A DNA stretch of 64,000 nt, taken from positions 1 through 64,000 of the forward strand of contig JBGTDX010000022.1 of assembly GCA_041748075.1 (NCBI GenBank). Reading direction: 5' to 3'. The DNA comes from JBGSYJ01 sp041748075 (GTDB lineage Bacteria > Acidobacteriota > Thermoanaerobaculia > Gp7-AA8). This document shows, piece after piece, positions 51,617-61,193 of the stretch. The translations under genes were made by a program, and so were the position numbers. Position 1 is the stretch's first letter, and each line of letters starts with the position of its first letter. Under the pieces are notes generated by a model. The model did no database searches and was not told where the DNA came from. It saw only the letters and a list, made by a program, of their open reading frames with translations.

Positions 51617-52454
51617 TGGGTGGCGGCCGTGCCGGCCTTGGCAATCTCACCAGCAACTCCTCGGTGAGGAACTCGACTTTCTCATGCAGGTGTGCGATCT
51701 CGAGCTCCGCTTTGAGATTCACCTGGTAATCGAGGTCGGCGCGGAGGCGGTCTTTCGCTCCCTGGCGGTTCTGGCTGACGAGGACGAAAATCGACAGAAA
51801 AATTGCCTCGAGGGAGACGGCCATCGTGAGAAAACCGAAGGGGTACGGATCGAACTTCGGAGTTCCCGGAAGCGTATTCCATACGATCCAGACGATGAAC
51901 CATAGCGCGTTGAGCGCAAGGAAGGTCAGGCTTCCGGCGAATGCGGCGATCGTGTCTGCAATGCGCTCGATGACGGTTGAGCGGATTTCCATCTCTGCGT
52001 TGATGTTGCGGGACACGCGGGAGCGGAGCAGCGCGTCTGTCGTGCGCAGCCGCTCGCCCATGATGGTGAGCAGGTCGAGTGCCGCGTCGGGGTGAGCGCG
52101 CAGAAACCGTATGAGATCCTCGCGATCGAGCACGACCAGCTCACACTCCGACACGGCCGTTGCGGTTGCGGTCCTCGCCCCTCCGTCGAGTAAGGAAAGT
52201 TCGCCGAAGAAATCTCCCCGCCTGCATTCCGCGAGAACGATCCTCGCTCCAGACGTGTCGCGAACGGAAAGCTCCACCGTACCTTCCGCCACGATGTAGA
52301 GCGAGTCGCCCGGCTCACCGAAGTTGAAGAGCGTTTCGCCCGCATTGCTTTCCCGACGCTCGAGGACCTCCATCAATCCTGCGCGCTCAGTCGGGTCGAG
52401 GAGTTTGAAAAGAGGGACCGCAGCCAGGATCTCTTCCAGGGATTGATGCTCCAT
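51603..52454 (-). CDS. Cyclic-nucleotide-binding domain fused to DUF1003
   Basis: 283 residues: a CAP-ED domain (1-130; GDFFGELSLLDGGARTATATA), then DUF1003 with two transmembrane helices (FAGSLTFLALNALWFIVWIVWN and FLTMAVSLEAIFLSIFVLVSQNR) and a coiled C-terminal tail. Probably a nucleotide-sensing membrane protein of unknown output. The final residues (PPPSREF) come from the 7-bp repeat. A small membrane-protein gene lies 22 bp upstream. Confidence 0.88.
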   Translation of the reverse strand: MEHQSLEEILAAVPLFKLLDPTERAGLMEVLERRESNAGETLFNFGEPGDSLYIVAEGTVELSVRDTSGARIVLAECRRGDFFGELSLLDGGARTATATAVSECELVVLDREDLIRFLRAHPDAALDLLTIMGERLRTTDALLRSRVSRNINAEMEIRSTVIERIADTIAAFAGSLTFLALNALWFIVWIVWNTLPGTPKFDPYPFGFLTMAVSLEAIFLSIFVLVSQNRQGAKDRLRADLDYQVNLKAELEIAHLHEKVEFLTEELLVRLPRPARPPPSREF

Positions 52455-52476
52455 GTCCTAGATTGTAGCGTCTCGG

Positions 52477-52755
52477 CTACCGGACATCAGGGGGAATCAA
52501 CGGCGGATTCTCTTCCAGGTCGGCCCGAATCGTCCGGTCCAGCAGCAACTCCCGTACGCCATCACGCCCTCTGCGTCGGAACGCATCCTTCACTTCCGAA
52601 GGCGACAGATCGATTCCCGTCATCTGATGAAGGTACTGACAGAATACCTTGGCCCTCAGGAGGTACGAGATCAGCAGGATCAGCAGCAGCATCACCACGA
52701 TTACCAACGCATTCAACAGCGCAGGCGACAGGCGCAGGAGCTCGGGCAGATTCAT
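52477..52755 (-). CDS. Small single-span membrane protein of unknown function
   Basis: 92 residues from the ATG at 52755 (GGAGG 4 bp upstream). One transmembrane helix near the start (LLNALVIVVMLLLILLISYLL), then a basic and acidic cytoplasmic tail (DLSPSEVKDAFRRRGRDGVRELLLD). I do not recognise the family. Position between the APP1-like and CNB-DUF1003 genes suggests joint transcription. Confidence 0.65.
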   Translation of the reverse strand: MNLPELLRLSPALLNALVIVVMLLLILLISYLLRAKVFCQYLHQMTGIDLSPSEVKDAFRRRGRDGVRELLLDRTIRADLEENPPLIPPDVR

Positions 52756-52893
52756 CAATCCTCCATCGGATCGCCGGCGACAACGGCGAGGTTCCGCGAC
52801 TCTCCGCGGATGACCAGTTTGACTTCGATTGGATGAGTGTAACGAATGAGCTCGCTATGTGAAAGGCGGAGTCGTACCAAAGCCACGGCATCG

Positions 52894-54024
52894 TCACGAA
52901 TCGTCCTCATTGGCTTCCTCGTCATGGCTTTTCTCCTCGGCGATCTCCGCAAGGCGTTCAGCCGGGATCAACCCGCGCTTCACGGCATCCTCTCCCGCCG
53001 CCAGCGAGTTCTCTACGAGCACCATCTCGGTACCCTCGGCGAGCAGAGTGTCGCGCAACGTGTGGACGACTTTATCCCGCTCCGGAACGGTCACATCGCG
53101 GATGTAGATCACGAGCACGCGGCCAGGAAAGTCCCGGGCGATCTGGCTGTAGATCTCCGGATCACGCTGCCCGCTGTCTCCAACGAGAACGAAGCGCAAC
53201 GCAGGATACGCATTCATGACACCGCGAACTGCGGCCATCTTGTGCTCATCGTGCGACGCATGAATCAACTTATCCTCCTCGATCCCGAAGTCCCCGAGCA
53301 TGATGGGGCCTGCCGGAATGTCCTGGAACTCGAGAAAGTCGGCGTAGAGATCATAGAGGTTCCACGGCCCGCTCGACACGTAGAAAATCGGATTCAGCTC
53401 CTCTCCCCGATTTCCGCGATGCAGCGCGCGATAGAACGCCGAGACCCCTTCAAAAGGAATCCGCGTGTGCGCGTTGTGAAGAAAAACCGTGCGGGCCATG
53501 GACGTGAGTGCGGTGGCGCCCGTCTCCACGACCGTGTCGTCGAGGTCGCTGATGATTCCGTATTCAGCATCTGATGAAGGCACGAGCACGTTGGCGCTGA
53601 CGGGTTCCCTTTCCTCGCCGTCACTCAGACGAAGCTCCACCTGGTGCCAGCCATGATGCGAAGCATCGAGTGCCGCAGGAACCTCGAAATGGAAGTAACC
53701 CTCATGATCGGATTCCGAAGTCACCAGAGTGTCGCGGAACATGGCGGACACAGGCGCTCCGGGGATTTCATCTGTCGCGAGCCGCTTGTAGGCATTCACC
53801 ACGTTGCGCCAGACGTTTTCGTGCTCACTCGCCGGCGTGATATTTCTATCCCGCAACACCCTCCCACGGACATGAAGCGATTGCGCGCTACCAAAGCTGC
53901 GATAGGGCACGATATGGATGTCGGCCGGGTCGACCTGTCTTCCACCGACATCGGCACGGCGCAGATCGAACTGCGACTCCAGCTGATGTGCGACGCGATG
54001 CAGAATCTGCTTCCAGCGAGCCAT
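52894..54024 (-). CDS. APP1-like (DUF2183) phosphatase
   Basis: 376 residues. IISDLDDTVVETGATAL is the HAD-type DxDxT motif; PIFYVSSGPWNLYDLYADFLE and FVLVGDSGQRDPEIY complete the APP1/DUF2183 (phosphatidate phosphatase-like) domain. The N-terminal third is a beta-rich domain (GYFHFEVPAALDASHHGWHQV) seen in the same family. 8 bp after the aminotransferase gene. Probable substrate is a phospholipid, inferred from yeast App1. Confidence 0.88.
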   Translation of the reverse strand: MARWKQILHRVAHQLESQFDLRRADVGGRQVDPADIHIVPYRSFGSAQSLHVRGRVLRDRNITPASEHENVWRNVVNAYKRLATDEIPGAPVSAMFRDTLVTSESDHEGYFHFEVPAALDASHHGWHQVELRLSDGEEREPVSANVLVPSSDAEYGIISDLDDTVVETGATALTSMARTVFLHNAHTRIPFEGVSAFYRALHRGNRGEELNPIFYVSSGPWNLYDLYADFLEFQDIPAGPIMLGDFGIEEDKLIHASHDEHKMAAVRGVMNAYPALRFVLVGDSGQRDPEIYSQIARDFPGRVLVIYIRDVTVPERDKVVHTLRDTLLAEGTEMVLVENSLAAGEDAVKRGLIPAERLAEIAEEKSHDEEANEDDS

Positions 54025-54032
54025 CGGGAGTT

Positions 54033-55283
54033 TCAGGAGCGGTGAGCCGCCGATGGGGCATCGAAAAGCTCATCCTCGCCCAGGCCGCGGAGGCTTCGGT
54101 ATTCGGCCAGTCCGGCGCGAAGGACCTCGAGGGCGTTCCTGAGTGCCTCCTCGCCCAGAACGTACGCGATCCTCACCTCGTTCGTGCCGAGTCCCTGCGT
54201 CGCATAAAAGCCGGCGGCCGGTGCCAGAAGGATCGTGGCTCCCTCATGCTGGAAATCGCGTAGTAGCCATTCCGCGAAGTCGTCACTATCGCGCACCGGG
54301 AGCCGAGCCACGCAGTAGAACGCCCCCTCGGGTCTGGTGAGAAAGACCCCTGGCATCGAACGCAACCCCTCGAACAGGATGTCGCGCCGCATCTGATACT
54401 CGGAAATTACGGTCTGCATGTAATCCGGCGGAAGGTTTCGCGCCCCAAGGGCAATGCGTTGCGCGATTCCCGACGCGGACAGGCGGGCCTGCGCCATTTT
54501 CATGCAGGCTTTGATGATCGCCCCGTTGCGCGAGATGAGGCTTCCGAGCCGGATGCCGCAGGCGCTGAACCGCTTGGACAGGCTGTCGACCACGATGACC
54601 TGCCCTTCGAAGCCCTCGAGCTCCAGTGCGCTCATGGCCTTTCGCCCGTCGTAAACAAATTCTCTGTACACCTCGTCCGAAACCAGGAACAGATCGTGGC
54701 GCCTGCAGAACTCGGCAACCTGCATCAATTCATCTTTGCTGTACACCGTGCCGGTCGGATTGTTCGGGTTACAAAGCAGCACCATCCGGGTCTCCGGCGT
54801 GAGCGCACGCTCCCACACGGCGGGCGGCGGAAGGTGAAACCCGTCCCGACCGCGACTGGTGACCGGAACGAGGCGGAGCCCGCTCATAGTCGCGAATGCC
54901 GCGTAGTTCGTGTAGAACGGCTCTACGACGAGGATTTCTTCACCCTCGTCTGCGCAGGCCATCATCGCGAAGATGATCGCTTCACTGCCTCCCGTCGTTG
55001 CGATCACGTTCTCTACCGAGATCGGAATGCCTGCGGAAGCGTAGTATTCACACATCCAGGCGAGAAAGTCCGGTGTGCCGGGCGACGGGCTGTAGCACAG
55101 AACCTTGTCTTCGATCGCCGCGAGCTCACGGCGGATCGCTTCGGGAGTCTCGAGGTCTGGCTGGCCGATATTCAGGTAGTGGACGTGAGTTCCGCGCTGC
55201 TTCGCCGCATCCGCCAGAGATGCAAGTTTCCGGATCGGAGAGGCGGGCATGTTATGCCCGCGGTTGGATATCTCAGGGATCAT
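54033..55283 (-). CDS. Class I/II PLP-dependent aminotransferase
   Basis: 416 residues. YLNIGQPDLETPEAIRREL, LCNPNNPTGTVYSKDEL, SDEVYREFVYDG and the PLP lysine in VVDSLSKRFSACGIRLG define the aspartate-aminotransferase fold (class I). Exact amino donor is not clear. A TTG 18 bp upstream (55301) would also be in frame; neither start has a strong ribosome-binding site. Co-directional with the APP1-like gene. Confidence 0.88.
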   Translation of the reverse strand: MIPEISNRGHNMPASPIRKLASLADAAKQRGTHVHYLNIGQPDLETPEAIRRELAAIEDKVLCYSPSPGTPDFLAWMCEYYASAGIPISVENVIATTGGSEAIIFAMMACADEGEEILVVEPFYTNYAAFATMSGLRLVPVTSRGRDGFHLPPPAVWERALTPETRMVLLCNPNNPTGTVYSKDELMQVAEFCRRHDLFLVSDEVYREFVYDGRKAMSALELEGFEGQVIVVDSLSKRFSACGIRLGSLISRNGAIIKACMKMAQARLSASGIAQRIALGARNLPPDYMQTVISEYQMRRDILFEGLRSMPGVFLTRPEGAFYCVARLPVRDSDDFAEWLLRDFQHEGATILLAPAAGFYATQGLGTNEVRIAYVLGEEALRNALEVLRAGLAEYRSLRGLGEDELFDAPSAAHRS

Positions 55284-55506
55284 GCTCCGCAAATCTGCCA
55301 AAGACGTGCCGGAAGAGCAAGAGAATGTTCGATCTGCGTAACGCGGGTCACAATCGGATAACCACAGGTCTCTCGAGCCGGCTTTTCGGGGAGCTGCCTC
55401 GAATCACCTGTTAACCGCTTCCACCCGGGGAGCGTTTTACGTGTAGACCCGGCCCGGCAACCTCGAGAGGCTGTCGCCGTAACCATCATAAGCAGGAGAG
55501 TTCACC

Positions 55507-55590
55507 ATGATTGATTGGGTACCCGTTATCGGGATCATAGGCACGTTCGCGACCATCAGCCTCGTCCACAGCGTGATTGCTGACGAGTGA
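55507..55590 (+). CDS. 27-residue single-helix membrane peptide
   Basis: ATG at 55507 with AGGAG 9 bp upstream, 27 codons, TGA. The peptide is one hydrophobic helix (WVPVIGIIGTFATISLVHS) with Asp near the start and an acidic end. Such tiny proteins can bind and tune larger membrane proteins. The good ribosome-binding site and hydrophobic profile support it; no family is recognised. Confidence 0.5.
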   Translation: MIDWVPVIGIIGTFATISLVHSVIADE

Positions 55591-55601
55591 CGCGCTGTCA
55601 C

Positions 55602-55967
55602 TCAGAACGGCATTTCGTCGTCGCTGAGTCCGAAGAAGTGTCCGAGCTCGTGAATGACAGTCTCGCGGATCTCCCGCACGGCTTCGCGCCTCGACCGGCA
55701 TATGCGAAGAATCGGTCCGCGGAAAATGGCGATCTGGTTCGGCAGCGCCGGCAGAGCCGAAAAAGACTGCTCAGTCAGCGGAATTCCTCGGAAGATCCCA
55801 AGGAGCTCGTCATCGCCGATGTCGACCTCGTCGAGGTCATCATCCTCCGGTTCCTCCTCGATGACGATCGCGATGTTCTCCATCTGCAGGCGGAATTCGT
55901 CCGGCAACTCAGCGAGGGCTTCTTCCACCAGCTTCTCGAATTCCGCATCGGACATTCTCGATCTCAT
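55602..55967 (-). CDS. Minimal zincin metallopeptidase
   Basis: 121 residues. The C-terminal HELGHFFGLSDDE carries the HExxH zinc motif and the downstream Asp of the PF06262 zincin-like family (minimal MMP-like). LPDEFRLQMENIAIVIEEEP and LPNQIAIFRGPI are family blocks. No signal peptide, so cytoplasmic. ATGs at codon 1 and codon 5 are both possible. Confidence 0.9.
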   Translation of the reverse strand: MRSRMSDAEFEKLVEEALAELPDEFRLQMENIAIVIEEEPEDDDLDEVDIGDDELLGIFRGIPLTEQSFSALPALPNQIAIFRGPILRICRSRREAVREIRETVIHELGHFFGLSDDEMPF

Positions 55968-56029
55968 GCGGGGGACATCCTACGCGGATCGAAGGGAACG
56001 GGTAAGATACCCCTTCACAAGGAGGCTCG

Positions 56030-56902
56030 ATGACTAAGGGTCTGAAGATTGTTATCGCACTTTGCGTCGCTTCCCTTCCGATGACGGCGCAGCAGGACTT
56101 ATCGAAGGTCGAGATCACAACCACGAAAGTCTCCGGCAACATCTACATGCTGCAGGGAGCGGGTGGAAACATCGGCGTTTCCGCTGGTGACGACGGGATT
56201 CTGATCGTAGACGATCAGTACGCACCACTCGCACCGAAAATCATGGCCGCCCTCGAAGGCATTTCGGATCAGCAGGTGAAATTCGTCCTCAACACCCACT
56301 ATCACGGCGACCACACGGGCGGCAATGAAGTGTTCGGCGAGTCGGCTCCGATCATCGCCCATACGAACGTGCGAAAACGATTGTCGTCGAGAGCCGACGG
56401 CAAGCCTCCGGTCCCGGATTCGCTGCCGGTAATCACGTTCGATCATCACCTCACGGTTCACATCAACGGTGAGGATATCCGTGCGGTCCACTTTCCGAAC
56501 GGTCATACCGACGGGGACTCGGTGATCTTTTTCACCCGCTCGAAAGTCGTTCATATGGGCGACAACTACTTCGCGGGCCGTTTCCCCTACATCGACATCG
56601 ATGCGGGAGGAAGTGTGCGAGGACTCATCAGGAATGTGGACAAGGTCATCGCGGAGCTTCCCTCGGACACGAAGGTGATTCCCGGTCACGGGCCGCTCTC
56701 GACGATGGCTGACCTGACCGCGTATCGAGTCATGGTCGAAGATGCTTTGAAGATCGTCGATCAGGGGCTGAAGAGCGGGCGCACACTCGAGCAACTTCAG
56801 GAGGACAAGGTGCTGGACAAGTACGCATCGTGGGGATGGTCGTTCATCACTGCCGAACGATTCATCGCGACACTGCACCGCGAGCTGACTCAGACGAATT
56901 AG
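56030..56902 (+). CDS. Exported MBL-fold metallohydrolase
   Basis: 290 residues, signal peptide LKIVIALCVASLPMTAQQ. The metal site is FVLNTHYHGDHTGGNEVF (HxHxDH), then FPNGHTDGDSVIFF and VIPGHGPLS for the second half. Class B-like MBL hydrolase, sometimes annotated as quinoprotein-relay or SoxH-like. Natural substrate unknown; not a typical beta-lactamase by sequence. Confidence 0.9.
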   Translation: MTKGLKIVIALCVASLPMTAQQDLSKVEITTTKVSGNIYMLQGAGGNIGVSAGDDGILIVDDQYAPLAPKIMAALEGISDQQVKFVLNTHYHGDHTGGNEVFGESAPIIAHTNVRKRLSSRADGKPPVPDSLPVITFDHHLTVHINGEDIRAVHFPNGHTDGDSVIFFTRSKVVHMGDNYFAGRFPYIDIDAGGSVRGLIRNVDKVIAELPSDTKVIPGHGPLSTMADLTAYRVMVEDALKIVDQGLKSGRTLEQLQEDKVLDKYASWGWSFITAERFIATLHRELTQTN

Positions 56903-57012
56903 CGGCGCGTCACTCCAGTGTGGTGAGTACAAACGAAAGCGCCTTCTGAACCAACCGAAGAATCACCCGATGTCCAGCGTCGCGCAACTCATTGAGTCCA
57001 TTCGTCAGCCCG

Positions 57013-58773
57013 TCACGGCTCGACGAACTTTCCGTTCGCATTACGAACGAAAAACTCTCCCGTCCAGATATCGACTCTCCAGACTCCGAGACGGCGCTGG
57101 CGCTCATCGCCGGGACAGCCGCCACCGTGGACTTCGACCGTGTAGCCTTCGTTCTCAAAGCCAAGGCTGCGCGTGGTGATGCATTCGCGCCGTACAGGGT
57201 AGTAGTAGGTCGACGAAACGAACCCCAGCAATCGGTCGACCGCCTCAGCTTCGGAAAGCCGCTGCCTGTCCTGTCGTGGAGAGCGGGATGCAGGAGGCGT
57301 TCGCGGAACGACCGTCGGTGCCGGGGTTGGACGCGGCGTGGAAGCAGGCGTCGCTGCGGCTCGGGGCGGGACTCTGGAATCCGGGGTCGCAGGCGGCGCT
57401 TCGCCCGCCGGATCGGGATCGCGTTCGGCCTCGCGCTCAGTTTCGTTCGGGGTTCCGCGTTCGCTCTCGCCGTTCTCCCTTTCGAGGTTCTCTTCCGGAG
57501 CACGATCAGAAAGCTCTTCGACGATCGCGTACGAGCCGGCGTCTCCTTCCACGACGGCGCTTTCCGTTGGCGGCGGTGTCGCCGCGAACGGGGGAAAGAC
57601 GGGCCCCGGCGTAATCCGGACGGTGTCCGTCTTCTGACCGCCCTCAGCAGCGCGCCAGCCGGCCCACGCCGCGCTGAGCGCAAGCAGCGCGATCGCAGCG
57701 ATGATCAATGGGGCGACCAGGCGACTTCGTTCTCGCCCTTTGCTCATGCTGCTGTTCACCGGCCTGGACGGCGCGGCCGCTGCGGCCACCAACGGACCTG
57801 CATGCTCCGCAGGTTTCTGATCACGAAGAGCGCTCAGCGCCCCTCTGAATTCGGCTGCGGAGCCAAAGCGCCCGTTTCGGTCCTTCGCCATCGCTTTCTC
57901 CACAATCTGCGCAAGTCCAGCGGGGATCGCGGCCCCGCCCATCGCAGCAGTTAGTGGCGCCGGAGTCTCGTGAATGTGTTTGAGCAGGTAACCCTCCGGC
58001 GTCGGTGAATCGAACGGCGCCGTGCCCGAAAGCATCTCGTAAAGAGTGACTCCCAGAGAATAGATGTCGCTCCTCTGGTCAATCGTCTCGCCCTTGCCCA
58101 GCAGACCCGCCTGCTCCGGCGAGGCATACCGGGCCTTCCCGACGAACGCCCCCGTCTGTGTCCGCCCCCCTTCGTCCTCGTCCAGACTCTTGGCAATCCC
58201 CAGGTCGAGAATTCTCGCGATGAATCCCGGCGGATCATCTGCCTCGTCATCGGACACGATCATGATGTTGTCGGGCGAAACGTCCCGGTGCACCACGCCG
58301 GCCTTGTGAATGGCCTCGAGCCCTGTGAGAACCTGGATCGCGATCTCGATCGCGACGAGCGGCTCGATACGTCCCTTCTCGTGAAGCCACGACTGGACCG
58401 TGTAGCCATCGAGATACTCGGAGACCATGTAAAAGCTTCCGTCCTCGAGACGGCTGAAGTCGTGAAGGCTTGCGATGTTGCGGTGACTTACGCGACTCGC
58501 GAGCTTCGCTTCATGCTGAAACCGCTCGGATGTGCTCTCTTCACGGGCCAGATCGGATCGCATGATTTTCACGATCCTCAGCTCGTCCAGGTGAAGGTGT
58601 CGGACTTTGTACACCTCGCTCATCCCTCCCTCGGCGAGGCGTTCGAGCACTTCGTACTTGCCGTCGATCAGCTGGCCTTCCGTGAAGGCTGGCATGCGGG
58701 CTCCGCAGGCGGGACAGAAACGCGAGGCTTCGCTCACGGCGGCAGAGCAACGGGGACATCCGCGAGCTTCCAC
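57013..58773 (-). CDS. Membrane Ser/Thr protein kinase with zinc ribbon
   Basis: 586 residues. A zinc ribbon (C6, C9, C20, C23) precedes the kinase domain (about 40-305): GGMSEVYKV P-loop, K69 in RIVKIM, HRDVSPDNI (162-170) and DLG at 190-192 in place of DFG, then GKARYASPEQ. A transmembrane helix follows at about 350-372, then a Pro/Glu-rich outer part and a small Cys-containing C-terminal domain (about 515-586). Start is GTG at 58773. Could phosphorylate FHA ligands, but it is 36 kb from the FHA genes. Confidence 0.93.
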   Translation of the reverse strand: MEARGCPRCSAAVSEASRFCPACGARMPAFTEGQLIDGKYEVLERLAEGGMSEVYKVRHLHLDELRIVKIMRSDLAREESTSERFQHEAKLASRVSHRNIASLHDFSRLEDGSFYMVSEYLDGYTVQSWLHEKGRIEPLVAIEIAIQVLTGLEAIHKAGVVHRDVSPDNIMIVSDDEADDPPGFIARILDLGIAKSLDEDEGGRTQTGAFVGKARYASPEQAGLLGKGETIDQRSDIYSLGVTLYEMLSGTAPFDSPTPEGYLLKHIHETPAPLTAAMGGAAIPAGLAQIVEKAMAKDRNGRFGSAAEFRGALSALRDQKPAEHAGPLVAAAAAPSRPVNSSMSKGRERSRLVAPLIIAAIALLALSAAWAGWRAAEGGQKTDTVRITPGPVFPPFAATPPPTESAVVEGDAGSYAIVEELSDRAPEENLERENGESERGTPNETEREAERDPDPAGEAPPATPDSRVPPRAAATPASTPRPTPAPTVVPRTPPASRSPRQDRQRLSEAEAVDRLLGFVSSTYYYPVRRECITTRSLGFENEGYTVEVHGGGCPGDERQRRLGVWRVDIWTGEFFVRNANGKFVEP

Positions 58774-58887
58774 GAGCTCATGCGTACCAAGAAGTGTGCC
58801 GGGATGGGAACTCTGGACCGGGCACAGCAGCCTCGAGCACGATCGGGCAGTGCGAAGGAACTGGGCGCGCAGGCGCGCCGGGTACCG

Positions 58888-60000
58888 TCACTCCGGAAAT
58901 CCCGCCGGATCGATTCCCGGGATGAGTCTCAGCGCATTCCTGTAATAGATCTTCTTCAGCACTTCGTCCGGAAGGTCCAATCCGTACATCTTCCAGAATG
59001 CGTGACGCTTCCTGTAGTAATCGAAGTACTCGTCATCCGTTTCGAGAACCCGAAAGTACACCGGGTACTCACTCGGTGCCCATGAGTCCTTTCCGAACAA
59101 CACACGATCCTGATACCTGATCAGAAAAGCCCGCGCATTTTTCGGCTGGCGGCCGAGCTCGGCGAGCACAGCGCCAATCTCGGTGTACACGTTTGGCAGC
59201 TCGTCGAGCAGCCTTCCAAGCCGTCCCAGGTCGTTGCCCATCCATCCGAGATGCGCGTTGATGAAGGTCGTTTTGGGGTGCCGCCGGAACAGATCATGTT
59301 GCTCGCCCATCGTCTGCTCGAATGACGCGAACTGATCTCCCGAACGGCTGCGGTTGGGGAATTCCTTGAGTTCCAGCCACCGCTCGTTGAACCTGTCATG
59401 CGGCAGCCAGAATGTGGAGGGCTCGCCGGTGTGAATCAGAACGGGAATCCCGAGCTCCGCGCATTTGCGCCAGATGGGGTCGAGCCGCGGATCGCTGGTC
59501 GGCACTCTCTTGCCGCTCGCATCCACGAGAAACATCCCGAGGTTTTTGAAAATCTTCAGACCCTGAGCGCCTGCCCGGACGTCATCCTCGAGTTGCCTGG
59601 CTGCTCTCTCGCCGAATCCTGAAGAGTCGATCTCCCGCAGATCGACGTTTGCGAAAACGACGAATCGCTGTGGATGCCGCCCTTTGAGATTCTCGATTCC
59701 CTGACGGAGCTCAGCGCCGCTCCCGCCGCTGAGATTCACCATCACCGCCATGTTGAGCTTGTCCATCTCGGTGATGAGCGTATTCACTGCCTCCTCGGTA
59801 GCTGTCCGCCGCTGGTGGCTGTGGACGTCGATGAACGGAAACTTCGCCCGGGTGACGGGAGTCTGCGGTACGACCAGAGTCGATTTCGGCTCGTACTCCT
59901 CAAAGGACATCGCGGGCACCTCTTCCTGAGCGGAAAGCACCCCCGATAACGAGAGGGAGAACGCGACGACGGCGGCAAGATGAATCAGCTTATCAGTCAA
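58888..60000 (-). CDS. Exported amidohydrolase-family (TIM-barrel) protein
   Basis: 370 residues, signal peptide LIHLAAVVAFSLSLSGVLSAQ. FPFIDVHSHQR gives the HxH metal pair (VHSH), GIPVLIHTGEP and TTFINAHLGWMGND the further His ligands, VLFGKDSWAP the last Asp. This is the amidohydrolase-2 (PF04909) pattern of decarboxylases and hydrolases. Substrate unknown. Confidence 0.9.
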   Translation of the reverse strand: MTDKLIHLAAVVAFSLSLSGVLSAQEEVPAMSFEEYEPKSTLVVPQTPVTRAKFPFIDVHSHQRRTATEEAVNTLITEMDKLNMAVMVNLSGGSGAELRQGIENLKGRHPQRFVVFANVDLREIDSSGFGERAARQLEDDVRAGAQGLKIFKNLGMFLVDASGKRVPTSDPRLDPIWRKCAELGIPVLIHTGEPSTFWLPHDRFNERWLELKEFPNRSRSGDQFASFEQTMGEQHDLFRRHPKTTFINAHLGWMGNDLGRLGRLLDELPNVYTEIGAVLAELGRQPKNARAFLIRYQDRVLFGKDSWAPSEYPVYFRVLETDDEYFDYYRKRHAFWKMYGLDLPDEVLKKIYYRNALRLIPGIDPAGFPE

Positions 60001-60191
60001 AATTCTGGCTCCTGTGAAAAGAGGATTATGCAGGACTCGGAGTGGGGCTGGGTGACGGAGTTGTGAACCCCGGAGCGTCAGAGGTCATCTGTTCGAGGCG
60101 AAGGATGGCTCGCTGGTTCCTCTTCCGCACTCGATCGCGTGTTCTGACTTCAGGCAGCATGTTTGCTCATCATCCACAACGGAGAGACCGA

Positions 60192-60965
60192 TTGAGGCCA
60201 TTATTCCTGTTGATTCCACTGCTGATGCTCGCGTGCGCTCCGACACCGCCGAACAATCCGCCCCCCCCGACTGCGACTTCGACGGCTCAGGCTACCGAAA
60301 CGTCTGATGTCGAGAGCCGCTGGCCGAGCCCGCTCGCCACACCCCCGCCGGAACGTAGCGGGATCCGTCAACTTCCTCCCGTCGACCATGCAGTTCGCGA
60401 TCGAGAGTTTGCGAAGTTCCGGGACGGGTTGCTCATCGCCGCACGGGAAAAGAATCACTCCGCACTCCTCGCCACGCTCAATCCGCGGATACGCACGTCG
60501 TTCGGAGAAGAAGGAGGTATCGACCACTTCAACACCATGTGGCACCCGGAGGATCCCGGGTCCTCCCTCTGGCCGCAGCTCGAGGATGTGCTGGAACTTG
60601 GAGGCTCTTTCCTGGCCTCGAGCGGCAGCCAGATTTTCTGCGCACCCTATCCGTATAGCGAATGGCCCGGAGACCTCGATGCGTTCGAGCATCTCGTTGT
60701 GATCCGGCCCGGTGCAACCCTCAAGGTGAGCCGGGATCCTTCTTCCACTGGGCATACGTCTCTCGGCTACGAGTTCGTCCGCATCGCGGCGGATGATCCG
60801 GTTCGATCCGGGAACAGGAAGGCTCTATGGAGGAAGGTAGTGACAGCCGATGGAAAAGAAGGCTGGGTAGACGCGTTCAACGTCCGTAGTTCTATCGGCT
60901 ACCGCGCCTGCTTCTCGCGCCAACCTGAGGGATGGAAGATGGACGTGTTCGTCGCGGGGGATTAG
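60192..60965 (+). CDS. Probable lipoprotein with SH3-like C-terminus
   Basis: About 257 residues from TTG at 60192 (GGAGAGA about 5 bp upstream). RPLFLLIPLLMLACAP is a clear lipoprotein signal with lipobox LMLAC. A Pro/Thr linker leads to a folded part (RDREFAKFRDGLLIAAREKNHSALLATLNPRI) and a C-terminal WRKVVTADGKEGWVDAFNV that looks like an SH3-type domain. An ATG at 60159 would also fit. Family not recognised. Confidence 0.65.
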   Translation: MRPLFLLIPLLMLACAPTPPNNPPPPTATSTAQATETSDVESRWPSPLATPPPERSGIRQLPPVDHAVRDREFAKFRDGLLIAAREKNHSALLATLNPRIRTSFGEEGGIDHFNTMWHPEDPGSSLWPQLEDVLELGGSFLASSGSQIFCAPYPYSEWPGDLDAFEHLVVIRPGATLKVSRDPSSTGHTSLGYEFVRIAADDPVRSGNRKALWRKVVTADGKEGWVDAFNVRSSIGYRACFSRQPEGWKMDVFVAGD

Positions 60966-61193
60966 GGACGGCGCTCGACCGGTCGGACCCTGGCTCCACG
61001 TATTGACCGCAGGTATATTCCGCAACAGCGTCTCTCCAGCGCTCCGCCGAAACGGAATTGGTACAGGTTCAATGCGTTATGCTGGTTGGGCGGGGCCACC
61101 CGCTCCTGCAGCCACTTTGATACAATCCACCGATCGGGTCCGCGTCGCGGTCCCTGTCCGCTTTACTCACTTCCGAAGGAGCTCAGACGTCTC

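Noticed and set aside
56030..56902. MBL-fold gene as a beta-lactamase
   Set aside because: The HxHxDH motif is general to the superfamily. No class-B lactamase features beyond it, and no resistance context.
60966..61193. Possible S-adenosylhomocysteine riboswitch before ahcY
   Set aside because: The leader is GC-rich and could fold, but I could not find the conserved core. A covariance-model search would decide.
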